Below, piece by piece: positions 24,001 to 33,959 of a stretch of 64,000 bases of DNA. Every line of letters begins with the position of its first letter. The stretch's first letter is position 1. The notes under the pieces are model-generated. The model was not told the origin of the DNA and did no database searches. It saw only the letters and a program-made list of their open reading frames with translations. Made by a program: the position numbers and the translations under genes. The DNA is from Sphagnum compactum (lineage: Eukaryota > Bryophyta > Sphagnopsida > Sphagnales): contig OZ234493.1 of NCBI GenBank assembly GCA_965153455.1, positions 34,648,213-34,712,212 on the forward strand, read 5' to 3'.

Positions 24001-25361
24001 GGGTAAGGTTGGCTGCTTCCAAATGAATTGCACAGACCATCATGCTGAGAAGCGGAGGCTGGCTTACTTGGGGATCAACATACAACAAAACACAATCCCC
24101 AGGAATTGCCTTGTTCTTAGATACCTTGTGACCTGGATTTTCTGAGCAAATTTTCAGCAATTGCTTGAGCAACAACCCAACAATGAAGCTGTAATGCGTT
24201 GGGATCTCTCACCTGCGATTCTGATAGTATGTTCGAGCTCCATTTGCCACGAATCCATGCTTTCCTGCAAGTGCCAACAAGTTCTGCACCATGCCTTTTG
24301 CTGTCTCCAACATCTTACTCACAAGTAGACCCCTGCTCAAAAATTCAAAACAAACTTGTTTCCATCAAATGGCGAGGTCATGCGGCATCAGCATAATAAG
24401 CACCTCCAGAGTTTGCTCCTGCAAGAACAAACAGGCTAAAATTGTGCATTTTTCCATTAACAACAACAACAACAATGATGATGCACAATGTCTGCACATG
24501 AAGAACCATATGTGCACACAGAGAACTGAAATTGTACCGGATGATCCAGTAGCTGTCCCAGTAGTACACTTCTCGGAAGCGCTCTCCAGGCACAATGACA
24601 GGATGTTGGAGAGGCAGCAAGGTATGCTGGTTGGGTTCCTCCTTCACACAGTCTGCGACTTGACGGGCAAGAAGTAACCACAGTGAATGAATCTTCAAAG
24701 CCCACCTTCGTGCTTCAGGATTGTACACACCAGGCAGGAAGTCTACAGGCTCTGGAGTGTAATCTTGTGGCCTACAGGCTACGAGATCACTCCCAGGTAT
24801 GCCGAAATTCTCCTCCAGGAAGCGTTGCAATGTATCTGCATCACCATACACATGCTCCAAATCACCACCCACCACACAGGCACACAAGTACACTCTGGAC
24901 TCAAAGACTCGGCTTCCCATATCGCCCATTCTTAGCTATAGACTCCATGCGCAGTTTCCACAACTCAAAGAAAGAAACAAAGAGAGAGAAAGAGAGAGAG
25001 ACACACGCGCGCGCGCGCGCGCGCACGCACACACGCACACACGCATACGCATACAGAGAGGGGTCTGTGACAAGATCTTGACACACAAGGGCTTCACAGA
25101 GAGAACTGAAGAAACCATGCCTGACGAGATTATGCCGCTAGGCAAAGTTCGTGGCAACGAAGCGAATGCCTCCGCTGTAGTGTCCACGGGATACTTCAGC
25201 GGCAAGTCCACGTAGTACTTGGGATCGAAATCTGGGCCTCCTCCCAAGGACGCAAGCGACGCTGCTTGGATGGCAATCAGCAGTTGGAGAAGCTGTATGC
25301 CAGGAGGTGATGACGACCCATTGAAAGCCTCCAGGACACGAGTCTCTGGAAGCTGACCCAT
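21069..25361 (-). CDS. Neutral trehalase (alpha,alpha-trehalase, GH37), 12 exons
   Basis: Hydrolyses trehalose to two glucose molecules. Coding exons in transcript order are: 25361-about 25100 (donor uncertain), 24894-24538, 24332-24213, 24062-23947, 23791-23691, 23550-23444, 23307-23235, 23006-22818, 22691-22604, 22380-22281, 21641-21428 and 21182-21069. From exon 2 on, all junctions are GT-AG and keep frame. The product is about 610 residues, usual for plants. Both family signatures are present: PGERFREVYYWDSYW (exon 2) and GQQWDFPNAWAP, formed across exons 10-11. GGGGEY and TGFGWTNGV follow. The Asp of ESGWDFSSRW and the Glu of VEKYD correspond to the catalytic pair Asp312/Glu496 of E. coli TreA, so activity is expected. 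The start is taken at ATG 25361 (MGQLPETRVLEAF); the frame stays open upstream without another in-frame ATG. Residues 21-39 form a mildly hydrophobic helix. The gene converges on the transporter. Confidence 0.93.
24972..25062. repeat. (GA)n-(CG)n-(CA)n tract in trehalase intron 1
   Basis: An alternating purine-pyrimidine run, CACGCGCGCGCGCGCGCGCA and its CA-rich continuation, is flanked by GA repeats. It lies between the first and second trehalase exons. Such runs are established formers of left-handed DNA, but whether this one adopts that form is unknown. It also blurs where exon 1 ends. Confidence 0.88.
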
Positions 25362-25498
25362 CCGGGGGTTCCCAGTTGGCACCCACCTCAGGCTCCCTCT
25401 GCGTGCAGTCCTTAGCAGCAGTAATCGGTCCTCGCAACTCGGTCGAGCTTCCCGTCTGACTGTCTTGCTCTCATGACCTCTGTCTGCCTGTCTGTAAG

Positions 25499-25499
<1 letters not shown>

Positions 25500-25545
<46 letters not shown>
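25500..25545. repeat. (CT)n tract upstream of trehalase
   Basis: About 22 CT units lie 140 bp upstream of the trehalase ATG. On the transcribed strand this is a (GA)n tract, a frequent component of plant leaders and core promoters. A complementary (GA)n tract lies at 25715-25751. Confidence 0.92.
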
Positions 25546-25548
<3 letters not shown>

Positions 25549-25714
25549 GGGTCTATTTTCGAATCCCGAATTTGTGGCGATCTGATTTGAAGGGTGAGTC
25601 TAGCTGCCTACTACTGATCGTCGTTCTCGGGAATTCTTCAGTTCTTGAAGCGACAAATGCGTTGGATCACCGCCCACTACTTCCATACATCAAATCTCGA
25701 TCCCACGAAGGAAA

Positions 25715-25715
25715 C

Positions 25716-25751
<36 letters not shown>
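25715..25751. repeat. (GA)n tract upstream of trehalase
   Basis: About 18 GA units occur on the plus strand, that is, the opposite strand polarity to the (CT)n tract 170 bp away. The two could pair within a single strand. Their position fits the trehalase promoter. Confidence 0.92.
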
Positions 25752-25757
<6 letters not shown>

Positions 25758-26392
25758 AAAGGGGGAAAAAATCAGAAGAAAAAATAACACAAACAGTTCG
25801 CCCTAGAATTTTCATCTGGTTTTTCATCTCAAGGAGCATCTGAATTGAGCTCAGACAACAGCAAGCTCTCGACTTGGTAAGATCCCGATGTAAAATGCAG
25901 TTTGGTGAGTCTCGAATCCCCTTGTCCTCCTCCGAGTGTTCTTAATCATCATTGAAGTCGGAGCATGATTGGAAGTCTTGTTGCATTTGGCCGGTTTGCT
26001 CAACGTACAAGAATCTGGCGGGATTTTGAGCTTGACACGAGGCTCGTTGCCCCCGATTCGCACGTAATATTGCGGGATTTGCGTAGATCGCTTAGTCAAT
26101 TGTACTTCGTTCGCCGTTTCGCCAGCCCCAACTTGGCTTCTTAGAACGGGCCGCGTGCAGGCGAGGTTTGATTGCCGGCAAGGACGACACAGGACACCTT
26201 ATTACGTAAACTCCTGACCTAATTTTTCCTTTGTATTCCTTGGAGGCTACCTTATAATTTACATTTTATACTGAAAAATACCCGAAATCACTTTTTTTTT
26301 TTTAATTTCTAATTTAGCTTCCCAGTGATATATCGCCAATAAAAAAACTTCCAAAAAAGGCTGCGTACACGTCAGAGAGGGGGGCATTTCGT
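25752..26392. other. Presumed trehalase promoter region, no gene
   Basis: This stretch has higher GC than the surrounding DNA up to about 26200, as expected of a promoter or leader. Frames on both strands are short and lack motifs. Transcription signals cannot be fixed by eye. Confidence 0.35.
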
Positions 26393-26499
26393 GTAGGAGA
26401 AGGGTCTGAAAATAGACCCTTTCAGATTTGAGATCCCGGCCCGGCAGAGGGAACGGGTCGAAAATCCGAAAGGGTCTATTTTCAGACCCTTCCCCTACG
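26393..26499. repeat. 37-bp inverted repeat, small palindromic element
   Basis: GTAGGAGAAGGGTCTGAAAA and its continuation through CCCTTTCAGATTT (26393-26429) is mirrored by AAATCCGAAAGGG through CAGACCCTTCCCCTAC (26461-26499). The loop is GC-rich, about 30 nt. This looks like a tiny foldback element. It sits about 1 kb upstream of the trehalase start. Confidence 0.8.
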
Positions 26500-28219
26500 T
26501 AAAGACCAGGGGTGAGTTTTCTTTCCGCTTCCCTGTGTATATAAAGACAAAAACTGATAAAATGTGAAAAACGATGCAAATATGCAAAAGACAGATTACT
26601 GAATTTGAAAACTGGGCCTTCCACCTTTCGCCAGGTACAGTTTTTATGCCATGCAATAATGCCCTTGGGGGCAGGCTTTATTGGATTTTGGCCTTGCCTT
26701 CAACTCTGTTTCACAGGGCCCTTCTTCCAGTAAAGCTTGCCCGCCCCCTCGAGCCTTTTACCTTGCACGCAAAGACAAGTGTTGTTTAGTTCTTGATTTC
26801 AAAAGGAATCTTCGATCTTTGGTTTTTAACTTTTTCTTTTTTTTTCTTTTTTTTGTTTTTGTTTTAAAAATGAAACTTTCGATATGGTTTTGAGAATGAT
26901 TTTTTGAATTTTGAGTTTTTAAATTTGCTCATTTTTGGAAAGAATTTAAAACCAATTTAATTTAAGATCATGTTCAATTTCATCTCGATTATACACAACC
27001 AAAATAAATTAAAATATTATGATATTACTTTGTTCACTTAGAGCACACAATTCAAAATAAAGATTTATAATATTAAATATGTGCAACTACTTAAATTTAG
27101 TAACTTGCTTAAGATGTAAGGTCAAGATTATATGTTTTTCTTCTAAAGTTTTACTTGATTATTTAGAGATTCTGAATTTGTTTAAAATGAGATAGCACTC
27201 TTGACTCAATTCAAGTTCTAAGTCAATTTTGAAAAGAGGTCAATTATTTAGTTAGATTTCAATAGTGATGCCAACAAGACTCAAAACCTCTATATTGGAG
27301 ACCCTAGAACTTGTCCTATAGCCTCAACCTCCTTAAATTCGAGAACCTACCAACACTATATCAACCAGCCAAAATTTTACCATTGCATTTGGACAACACA
27401 TTCTAAAACAAAAATTGAACTCCAAGAGATGCTACAGCCTTCCATTTTCAAGAACAACCCTTGTGCTATAGGGAGATATAGGGAGGTATCTCCTATTTTT
27501 TCCACAAGGATTTATTTTTTAACCTTGTAGATGATTCAACTTGCGATTTCTTCAATGATCCCATCAGTTCAAAAATTCCAAGAAGTCTTTATGTTTGGTA
27601 AGGCCCTCGAGATCAAGGGTATTATCAAAAGTGGGGTTCACACACAACTCTTGTCTTGTGTGGGCCCTTCTTTTGGCAAGGCCCTCCACCTTGGGCCTTA
27701 CCCTCCTTGAAATACATACCTATTTTGTCTGTTGCATATTTTGGGGTGCCAAGGCTTACATATGGTTTTAGACACAACTTTTATGCAAGTGTAAGTAGCA
27801 AACTTATTTACATTCTTTGTACATGTAATAGTTGTCGTTCACATTTGTGTAAATGTAAATGCCTAATCTCGAATGTGTAAGTGTACAATCATGTAAATCT
27901 ATTTTAAATTGTGTAAAATATGTAAATGTTAAATAATTTTCATTTACTCACCATGTAAATCCATGCAATTCTTTTGAAACAACCTCCAATATTTTGATGG
28001 ATGGTTAAGAAAATAGAATAAAGAACTAGCTCCTATTCCAAGTACCCATTGTTGCTTCTATTAATTAGTAATGTGGTTCACCCAAAGAATATTTTTCAAT
28101 TTTTCAAGAGCCACTTTGATTCATCCACATTTTTTTGGAAACATTGGACACTCCCCAAAACAAAAAGCATAGAGATGTTTCCATTTAACCTTCCTTTATA
28201 GTTTATAACCATATACAAA
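26500..28219. other. Intergenic, no supportable gene
   Basis: AT-rich, with no motif-bearing frame. At 27780-27960 there is a short run of GTAAATGTAAA-like words. They resemble the interior of the element at 62387-63342 and may be a fragment of the same family. Confidence 0.4.
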
Positions 28220-28470
28220 AGTTCAACTTTGGGCAAGACATATGGGACGAAGTGTGGTGCAATTAGAGAACACCTATAGAAACACATTGGGAACTTGATG
28301 GGAACATAGTGAGACATATGGGGAAAGCAAAAACTCCCCTACCACCAAACCCAAAAGAAAAGAGATTGGGTCTTCCAAGGTGCATGTTGAGCCTTCTCAT
28401 TGACCACATGAAAATTATGGTCCTAAAATTATGTTTCACCATTTTTGGTTTGGGCTAATAATACCCATAC
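28220..28470 (+). repeat. Dispersed repeat family A, copy 2
   Basis: It shares with 15640-15920 the ordered words CACATTGGGAAC, GATGGGAACATA, CCCAAAAGAAAAGAG, TGCATGTTGAGCCTTC, CATGAAA, CACCATTTTTGG and GGGCTAATA. It is shorter in the GGGAAC word array than copy 1. Confidence 0.65.
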
Positions 28471-29369
28471 CTAACAAAATGGGTAGCTATTGGCTTGTCT
28501 AGTTTTCTTCTTTTTTTCCCATGATACTTGTTGAGTAGGGTAAATAGGCTAGTCATAGTACACTTAAAAATTCAGAGGAAATTTGTGATCTCTTTCGGCA
28601 ATGCCTTCGAGGTCTGAAGATGGATTGTAGAGGAGCTTTGGGTGCACATGCTGCCCTTTAGAGCACTGGATTTGGACAAGGGATGCAAAAGTCATGGCTT
28701 CCAAAGGTCTTGGCCTCATTGCTTAAAAAAAGCTTTGACCAAACAACTTTTGCCCTTATCAGCAAACAATCTAACATCTATTAACGCACATATCATGCCT
28801 GACACATGTACAACATCCAAGATATCACCAAACAATCTCCTACTCAAATGTACACCCTCCATTGGATATAACGAACATGTTTATTCAACGGTCAAGATTA
28901 AAACCTCAAAATTGACAAAAACATGTTTGGTGATCAACGCCTTAATGTGTAGTTAAACCCTAATTTATAAACACTTCCAACGCGACACTGCTCCAAAACC
29001 CACCACCCCAACACCTAGTTTGTTTGCACTCCTCCCATCCATTTTGAATCCCTCTTGCTCGTGGCCCTTTTGTTGTTACTAAGAGTTTTATTCATTGTGT
29101 AGATTTTTGTGATAGTTTTCATGGTGTTCATCGTGCTTTCAAGGCATTCTCCTAAGGTACAAGTAGTTGCAACTTCCCAGCTTTTCTCCTAGATGCTTAG
29201 TAACACCAAGTTGTTTGTGGGGTGTAGGTGTTAGAGTGGCCCAAAAGGGTGCATGTGTTTGTCACGCATGATCCTCTCTTGATCTTCGTGCATGTGTTTT
29301 TTGCACTTTTTTCTTGCTACTTTAAAGGTATGTATGTGTTGAACTTACTTTTCTTAGTGTTGTTCTAAG
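28471..29369. other. Intergenic, no supportable gene
   Basis: A 104-codon frame at 28642-28956 has no recognisable motif. Nothing else can be supported. Confidence 0.4.
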
Positions 29370-30000
29370 AACAACACTAAGATTGTTCTTGATTCTCCTT
29401 TTGAACTTTGAACTCAATCAGTTGTCGTTATTCTTGAGCTTGGAACTTGATCAGTTGTGACTCCTCTTGAACTTCGAACTTGAATTCTTATTGTCACTCC
29501 TTTTGAACTTCAAACTTCAGCTGCTGCTCCTCTTGAGCTTGGATCTTGATTAACTATTGTCCTCTTGCACTTGGATGTTGATTAATTGTTGCTCCTCTTG
29601 AGCTTGGATGTTGATCAGCTATTGTTCTTCTTGGGCTTTGAACTTGAGTTCTTATTGCCACTACTTTTGAACTTTAAACCTCAACTATTGTTCCTTTTGA
29701 ACTTGGAAGTTGATTAGTTGTTGCTCTTCTTGAACTTGGATGTTGATTAAGTGTTACTCTTCTTGAGCTTGGAACTTGATTAATTGCCACTTCTTTTCAA
29801 CTTGGAACCTAATCAAATGTTGCATCTCTTGAACTTGGAACTTGATCACCTATTGCTCCTCTTGAATTTTGAACCTCAACTTTTGATCTTTGAACTTGGA
29901 ACTTGATTATCTAACATTCCTTTTGAATTTTGAACCTAATCAATTGTCGTTCTTTTTAAACCTGGAACCTGATCACCTATTACTCGTCTTGATATTCAAT
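29370..30000 (+). repeat. Minisatellite, unit about 48-50 bp
   Basis: About twelve to thirteen diverged copies of a unit are present, built on CTTGAACTTGGAACTTGATC, then A(A/G)(T/C)TGTTGCTCCT. Unit length drifts because of small indels. No long frame runs through it. It is followed by ordinary AT-rich DNA. Confidence 0.85.
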
Positions 30001-31056
30001 TCTAAATTGCAACTTTGGTGTTTTTAATGATCTAGCTTTCACATTGTTGCGAAGAATATACACACCTTCACTACTATTATTCTTTCCCTCTCTCCCAACC
30101 CCCTATTGTTTTTTTTCATCATTGTCTATTTCCTTGAACAACAAACCTCACTCCTTTCCCCACTTTTTTAGTTTCAATTATTTATTCGAGTGTGTTGCAG
30201 GGATGCTGCAAATGCGCCTTTGTTTGTTGCATTTGAGCACTAGTGCACTGTTGGGCCTAATTCTTGGCATTTGTTGTGTTTCACTTAAATTGACACCCAT
30301 ATATCCATCAGGGTGAGCTTTTATCCCTTCTTTGAAATTGAGGTGAAATTTATCCATTACTTCTCTGACTATTGTGGATGACCAAATTAAGACGAAACTT
30401 GTTTAATGTTGTTTTGCAAGTACCTTTTCAGTTGTTCTTGCAGCTATGGTCACTATTGTAAGAAATTTTTTAGCTGACTTTTCTTGCCTTCCTTTTTTTC
30501 GATTTTCGTGTATTTAATCTATTGCTTCCTTATCCATTATTTTTTGTCGTATAACTTTTAGATATTCTTTTGAAGTCACAACATGGCTCTACGAATAATC
30601 GACTAAAGGTTCTTGTCCATGGGTCCTTCTTGTAAGGAATTGTGACAATGATAACAAACTCTTCCTTGTCAATGATTCTTGAGTTGAGCGCTTTGGGTTT
30701 CTGAGTATTGTTTCCACATCCAATGAACCATATGCCAAATGTTGTTGCAAATTCATGGTTATTGATTACTGAAGGCCTAAACATATTTACATAATACCTA
30801 GGCTGATTTTAATGAAGGATTTGAAGCTACTATCACTACTTGGAAGTTCTGACATGTTGATAAATGTTGCAATGTTATTTGATTTCCTGATTTATAACAT
30901 AGCCTTGTGTTTTTTTTATTGTGATGATGTTATTTTGGCGGGAATGGGGTGCACAAAATTGAGGGGAAATTAGAAGTTATTCCCTATTTAATGTATTGAT
31001 TTGAATATTCACTAGATTCTAGTGATGTTTTTATCCTTGTTGTGTGCTATTTAACA
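30001..31056. other. Intergenic, no supportable gene
   Basis: Short frames only, the longest being 90 codons at 30044-30316 without motif. No element end was recognised. Confidence 0.4.
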
Positions 31057-31060
31057 TGAC

Positions 31061-31606
31061 CTACACACCCCATCACCAAAGTAGTGTTTTGGATTTCCAA
31101 ACTTTGATTTTTGTAAAGGTGTTCCAATTCTTTATCTCAACCAAACATTAATAATAAATCTTGTTCTGCCCCTCGTGTATTGATGTTATGTTTTTGCAAT
31201 TTTAGTGTTCAATCTGATGGCCAACACCAAATTATCTTTTCCATCCCAAACATTGGGTCCTTATAAAACTAGTCTAGTTTTCTCCTTTTGCCAAACATTA
31301 TTAATACCCCCCATGTTCCTCCCTTGCAATTGAAGTTTAGCTAACCACCCATCACCAAACATTATTACACCCAAAAAAACTCAATAAATTATGTAAATAT
31401 GTGCGATTAAAGCCCTATGACTAAACCATGAAATTTATGGCTGGTCAGAATGGTGAAAAATATTAAACACCAATGTCTATCACCAATCGTTTAGTAATAA
31501 GCTAAAGTGACAACGTCCATAAGGATTTTTTTATATCCAACATAGGCCAACTCCTGCACTATATGGGTGCTCAGTAATAGGCCTGTGTTTAGTGATGGGT
31601 GTGTTT
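31061..31606. mobile_element. MITE-like element with ACACACCC(C)ATCAC ends
   Basis: ACACACCCCATCACCAAA at 31063-31080 is mirrored by TTTAGTGATGGGTGTGT at 31588-31604. The interior repeats the words CCATCACCAAACATT and CCAAACATTA several times. It has no coding capacity. A target duplication is not clear, so the superfamily is unassigned. Confidence 0.6.
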
Positions 31607-32628
31607 ACCCTATATCACAAGGAAAAAACTTGGATTTTTTTGTGATGCTTTACATCAGGTAATGCCCTCAAAACTCCATCTTGAGTGAGCATTTATTTCA
31701 AGAACACCTCCGTCTTTGACTGTTACTCTACTCTTTCTTTGTCCACAATATGTTGTCCGCCCCCCCCCAAAAATTCTCCAAACACAGAAACAAAACAAAC
31801 CCAATAAGAAGCAACCAAAGCAACCATGGTCAATCAAAGCAAGCCAAAACAAAAAAAAAAACCAAAGGGATGATGATGGAGGCATAAAACAAACATATGG
31901 GTAAGACTTTTTAAAAAACCAACAGGGGGAAGAAGAAGCGACAAGAGAATAGGTGGGAAAAAAACATAAATATAGTGGGGTAAGGTACATACTACGTATA
32001 TTTACTACTACTCTAGTACTTTACCTCTAGCACTTTACCTCTAGCCAAAGGGGACCATCTCTTAACCCAAATTAAAATTATTTTAATAAATCCTTGGGGA
32101 TGAACTTCCAAGCCATGAAAGCCTTGGGTAATGAGTTATGACAATTTTTAAAAATAAAATGCAAGTGGGTTGGTACCCACCTGGCCAACTAACCCACTCA
32201 GCTCATGGGCATTGGCATGCAGACCTCATCTGAATTCTTGGGATTGCTGCCAATTTTGTAATTTGTAGCAGCAGTGGCGAGCCTCACAAGGCAGATTTCG
32301 ACTTAACTGGCGACAGTTTTGTACAGGACCATTAAATGTGTAGCCTATAGACAGGCCTGTGGCGACAGACTCCCCTCCCATCCCGCCCCCGTCCCCCCAC
32401 CAAACATTAAAACTGGGCGAAATCTGGCGACGCATAAGAGCATTTTCCGCCCGAAATTTGGATCAGTGTTGCCTTTTGGCGATTTTTCGCCAGGAAAAAA
32501 AACACTGCCACCGTCCCCCTTCCTCACACATGCACATGGAAAACGGCGGCTCGGCTACATAAAGGCCGTCTAATAGCCAAAGATCCCCTCTGCATAGGGG
32601 CAGTTGTGTAGGCCAAATGAATATCCAC
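31607..32628. other. Intergenic, no supportable gene
   Basis: Frames of up to 111 codons, for example minus 31655-31990, lack motifs and are rich in low-complexity residues. Around 32475-32510 a small palindrome, TTGGCGATTTTTCGCCA, occurs beside A-runs. Similar words occur near 16425-16450. Confidence 0.4.
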
Positions 32629-32699
32629 TCCCCTGGGCCCTTAACAACCCAACTTCACTCCCTCGAGCACTAACTTTATTGACTGGAGGGCATATCCAG

Positions 32700-32870
32700 T
32701 AAGGGTTTTTTTTTTCAATTTTGTCAAGTAGGTAGAACGGTGATCTTCCACAAGAGGAATAAGCCAAATCTGGCTAAACTAAGCATGAAAGTAGGTTTTT
32801 TTTCCAAAATCTCGTTTTGTATTGGCGACCTACATGCATGCAGTTGATTTCTGGCAGTTGCCGTTCAAAA
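32700..32870 (-). repeat. SINE-like repeat family C, copy 2
   Basis: T-run, CAATTTTGTCAAGTAGG, TGATCTTCCACAAGAGGAAT and AAGCCAAATCTGGCTAAA, in the same order as the other copies. It lies directly left of repeat B copy 2. Confidence 0.6.
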
Positions 32871-32955
32871 TATGACCAATTTTGCACCAAAATATCCCAA
32901 AAAACCCTTTGTAACATTCTCTCCTGACCCTTTTTCTCTTGGTTGGTCCTTCCTT

Positions 32956-33546
32956 GGTAGGCAAGGAAAGGATATTGTGTTTAGATTCATTATCGAGTAT
33001 AGTAGCTTAAGGGATTTTGGCCGCTAGGTATCGTAGTACCTTTTCAGGTTCAGCATAAATTAAATTATTTTAAAATTTGTCAAACTTTTTGGATATTAAT
33101 AGTCAGTTATGACGAAAATTAAATACAGTCATGCAACCAACAAAGTTTGATCCTGAACCACTCTGCCTGGATTTTAGAGGGCATGCAGGGGCGTCATACT
33201 GATCACTTAACCACAAAACCACCAAATCTATCTTCTAGAATCATTTGGTTATAATAAATTTAATACAGAGTGCTGAAATTTTCAGAATTCAAATTTTAAT
33301 CGTCGAATTAAGAATTGAAAATTAAACTAATTATTCGGCACAGAGGTGCTGAACCTGAAAAGGTAGTACGGTAATAGGTCTATTTTTATATGAGGATTTT
33401 GAAATGATATTTTGGCTTGTGTGTTGAAGCTTGAGATTAGTTCTATATCTTCAAGCTTTGCATGATGAAATATTTGATTTTCCATAATTCTTCTTTTGCC
33501 TTAAGATACATTTTAATGTAAATGGCAAGGTCACAGTGTGACACAC
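32956..33546 (+). repeat. Dispersed repeat family B, copy 2, interrupted by a MITE
   Basis: It is homologous to the reverse complement of 16757-17083 on both sides of a 338-bp insertion (33033-33370). The left half runs from GGTAGGCAAGG to GGCCGCTAGGTA; the right half from AATAGGTCTATTTTTATATG to GTCACAGTGTGACACAC. The undisturbed copy reads CTAGGTAATAATAATAGGTC at the insertion point. Confidence 0.8.
33033..33370. mobile_element. Nested MITE with 23/24-bp terminal inverted repeats
   Basis: The left end CGTAGTACCTTTTCAGGTTC (33033 on) and the complement of the right end CGTACTACCTTTTCAGGTTC (to 33370) match at all but one position, and the match continues through AGCA. Comparison with the empty site in copy 1 shows insertion beside GGTAA, with GTA(T/A) on both sides. 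That hints at a 3-bp target duplication of the PIF/Harbinger type. It has no coding capacity. Confidence 0.8.
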
Positions 33547-33959
33547 CCTGTGTTTGGTCGTCATAATGTGAAAATTTGGCACAAAACAAAACACTGATCC
33601 ACCCCCCTCAGCAACTCAACTTTGCTCCCTCGAGCACTCACTTTATTGACCGGCGTGCATGTCTACCTCCCCTGAGCAACCCCACTTTACTCCCTCGAGA
33701 ACAGACTTTATAGGCTGGTGGGCAATAAACAAGCTGTTGGAGGGCCCAAATAGAGGGCTGACTGGTCCAGGAAAAAGGGCGTCAGCCCTCTGGCTAAGCC
33801 TCCACAGCAGTCACTGCTTTGTGGTTGGCCCGGGCTAACTTCTGTGCATGTGCCAGGCCTTATAGTGGAACCCTGAGAAGGGGACGCGGCCCAAAGTTTG
33901 GTGATTTTTCAAATTTACAAAGAACAACCACCCTTACATGGTGCCAACAGGTAACCCCC

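Larger units (their letters stand above)
32629..33722. repeat. Three copies of a CTCCCTCGAGCACT unit flanking an insertion
   Basis: A unit of about 62 bp, with CTCCCTCGAGCACT, ACTTTATTGAC and a GG(A/C)GGGCAT-like end, occurs at 32629-32692, 33602-33660 and 33664-33724. The first is separated from the other two by repeat families C and B. This suggests a tandem array that was later opened by insertions. Confidence 0.6.

Noticed and set aside
25138-25437. Second frame in trehalase exon 1 beginning at a TTG
   Set aside because: It does not begin with ATG and has no similarity to trehalase N-termini. The overlapping frame gives FDPKYYVDLPLK, which does.
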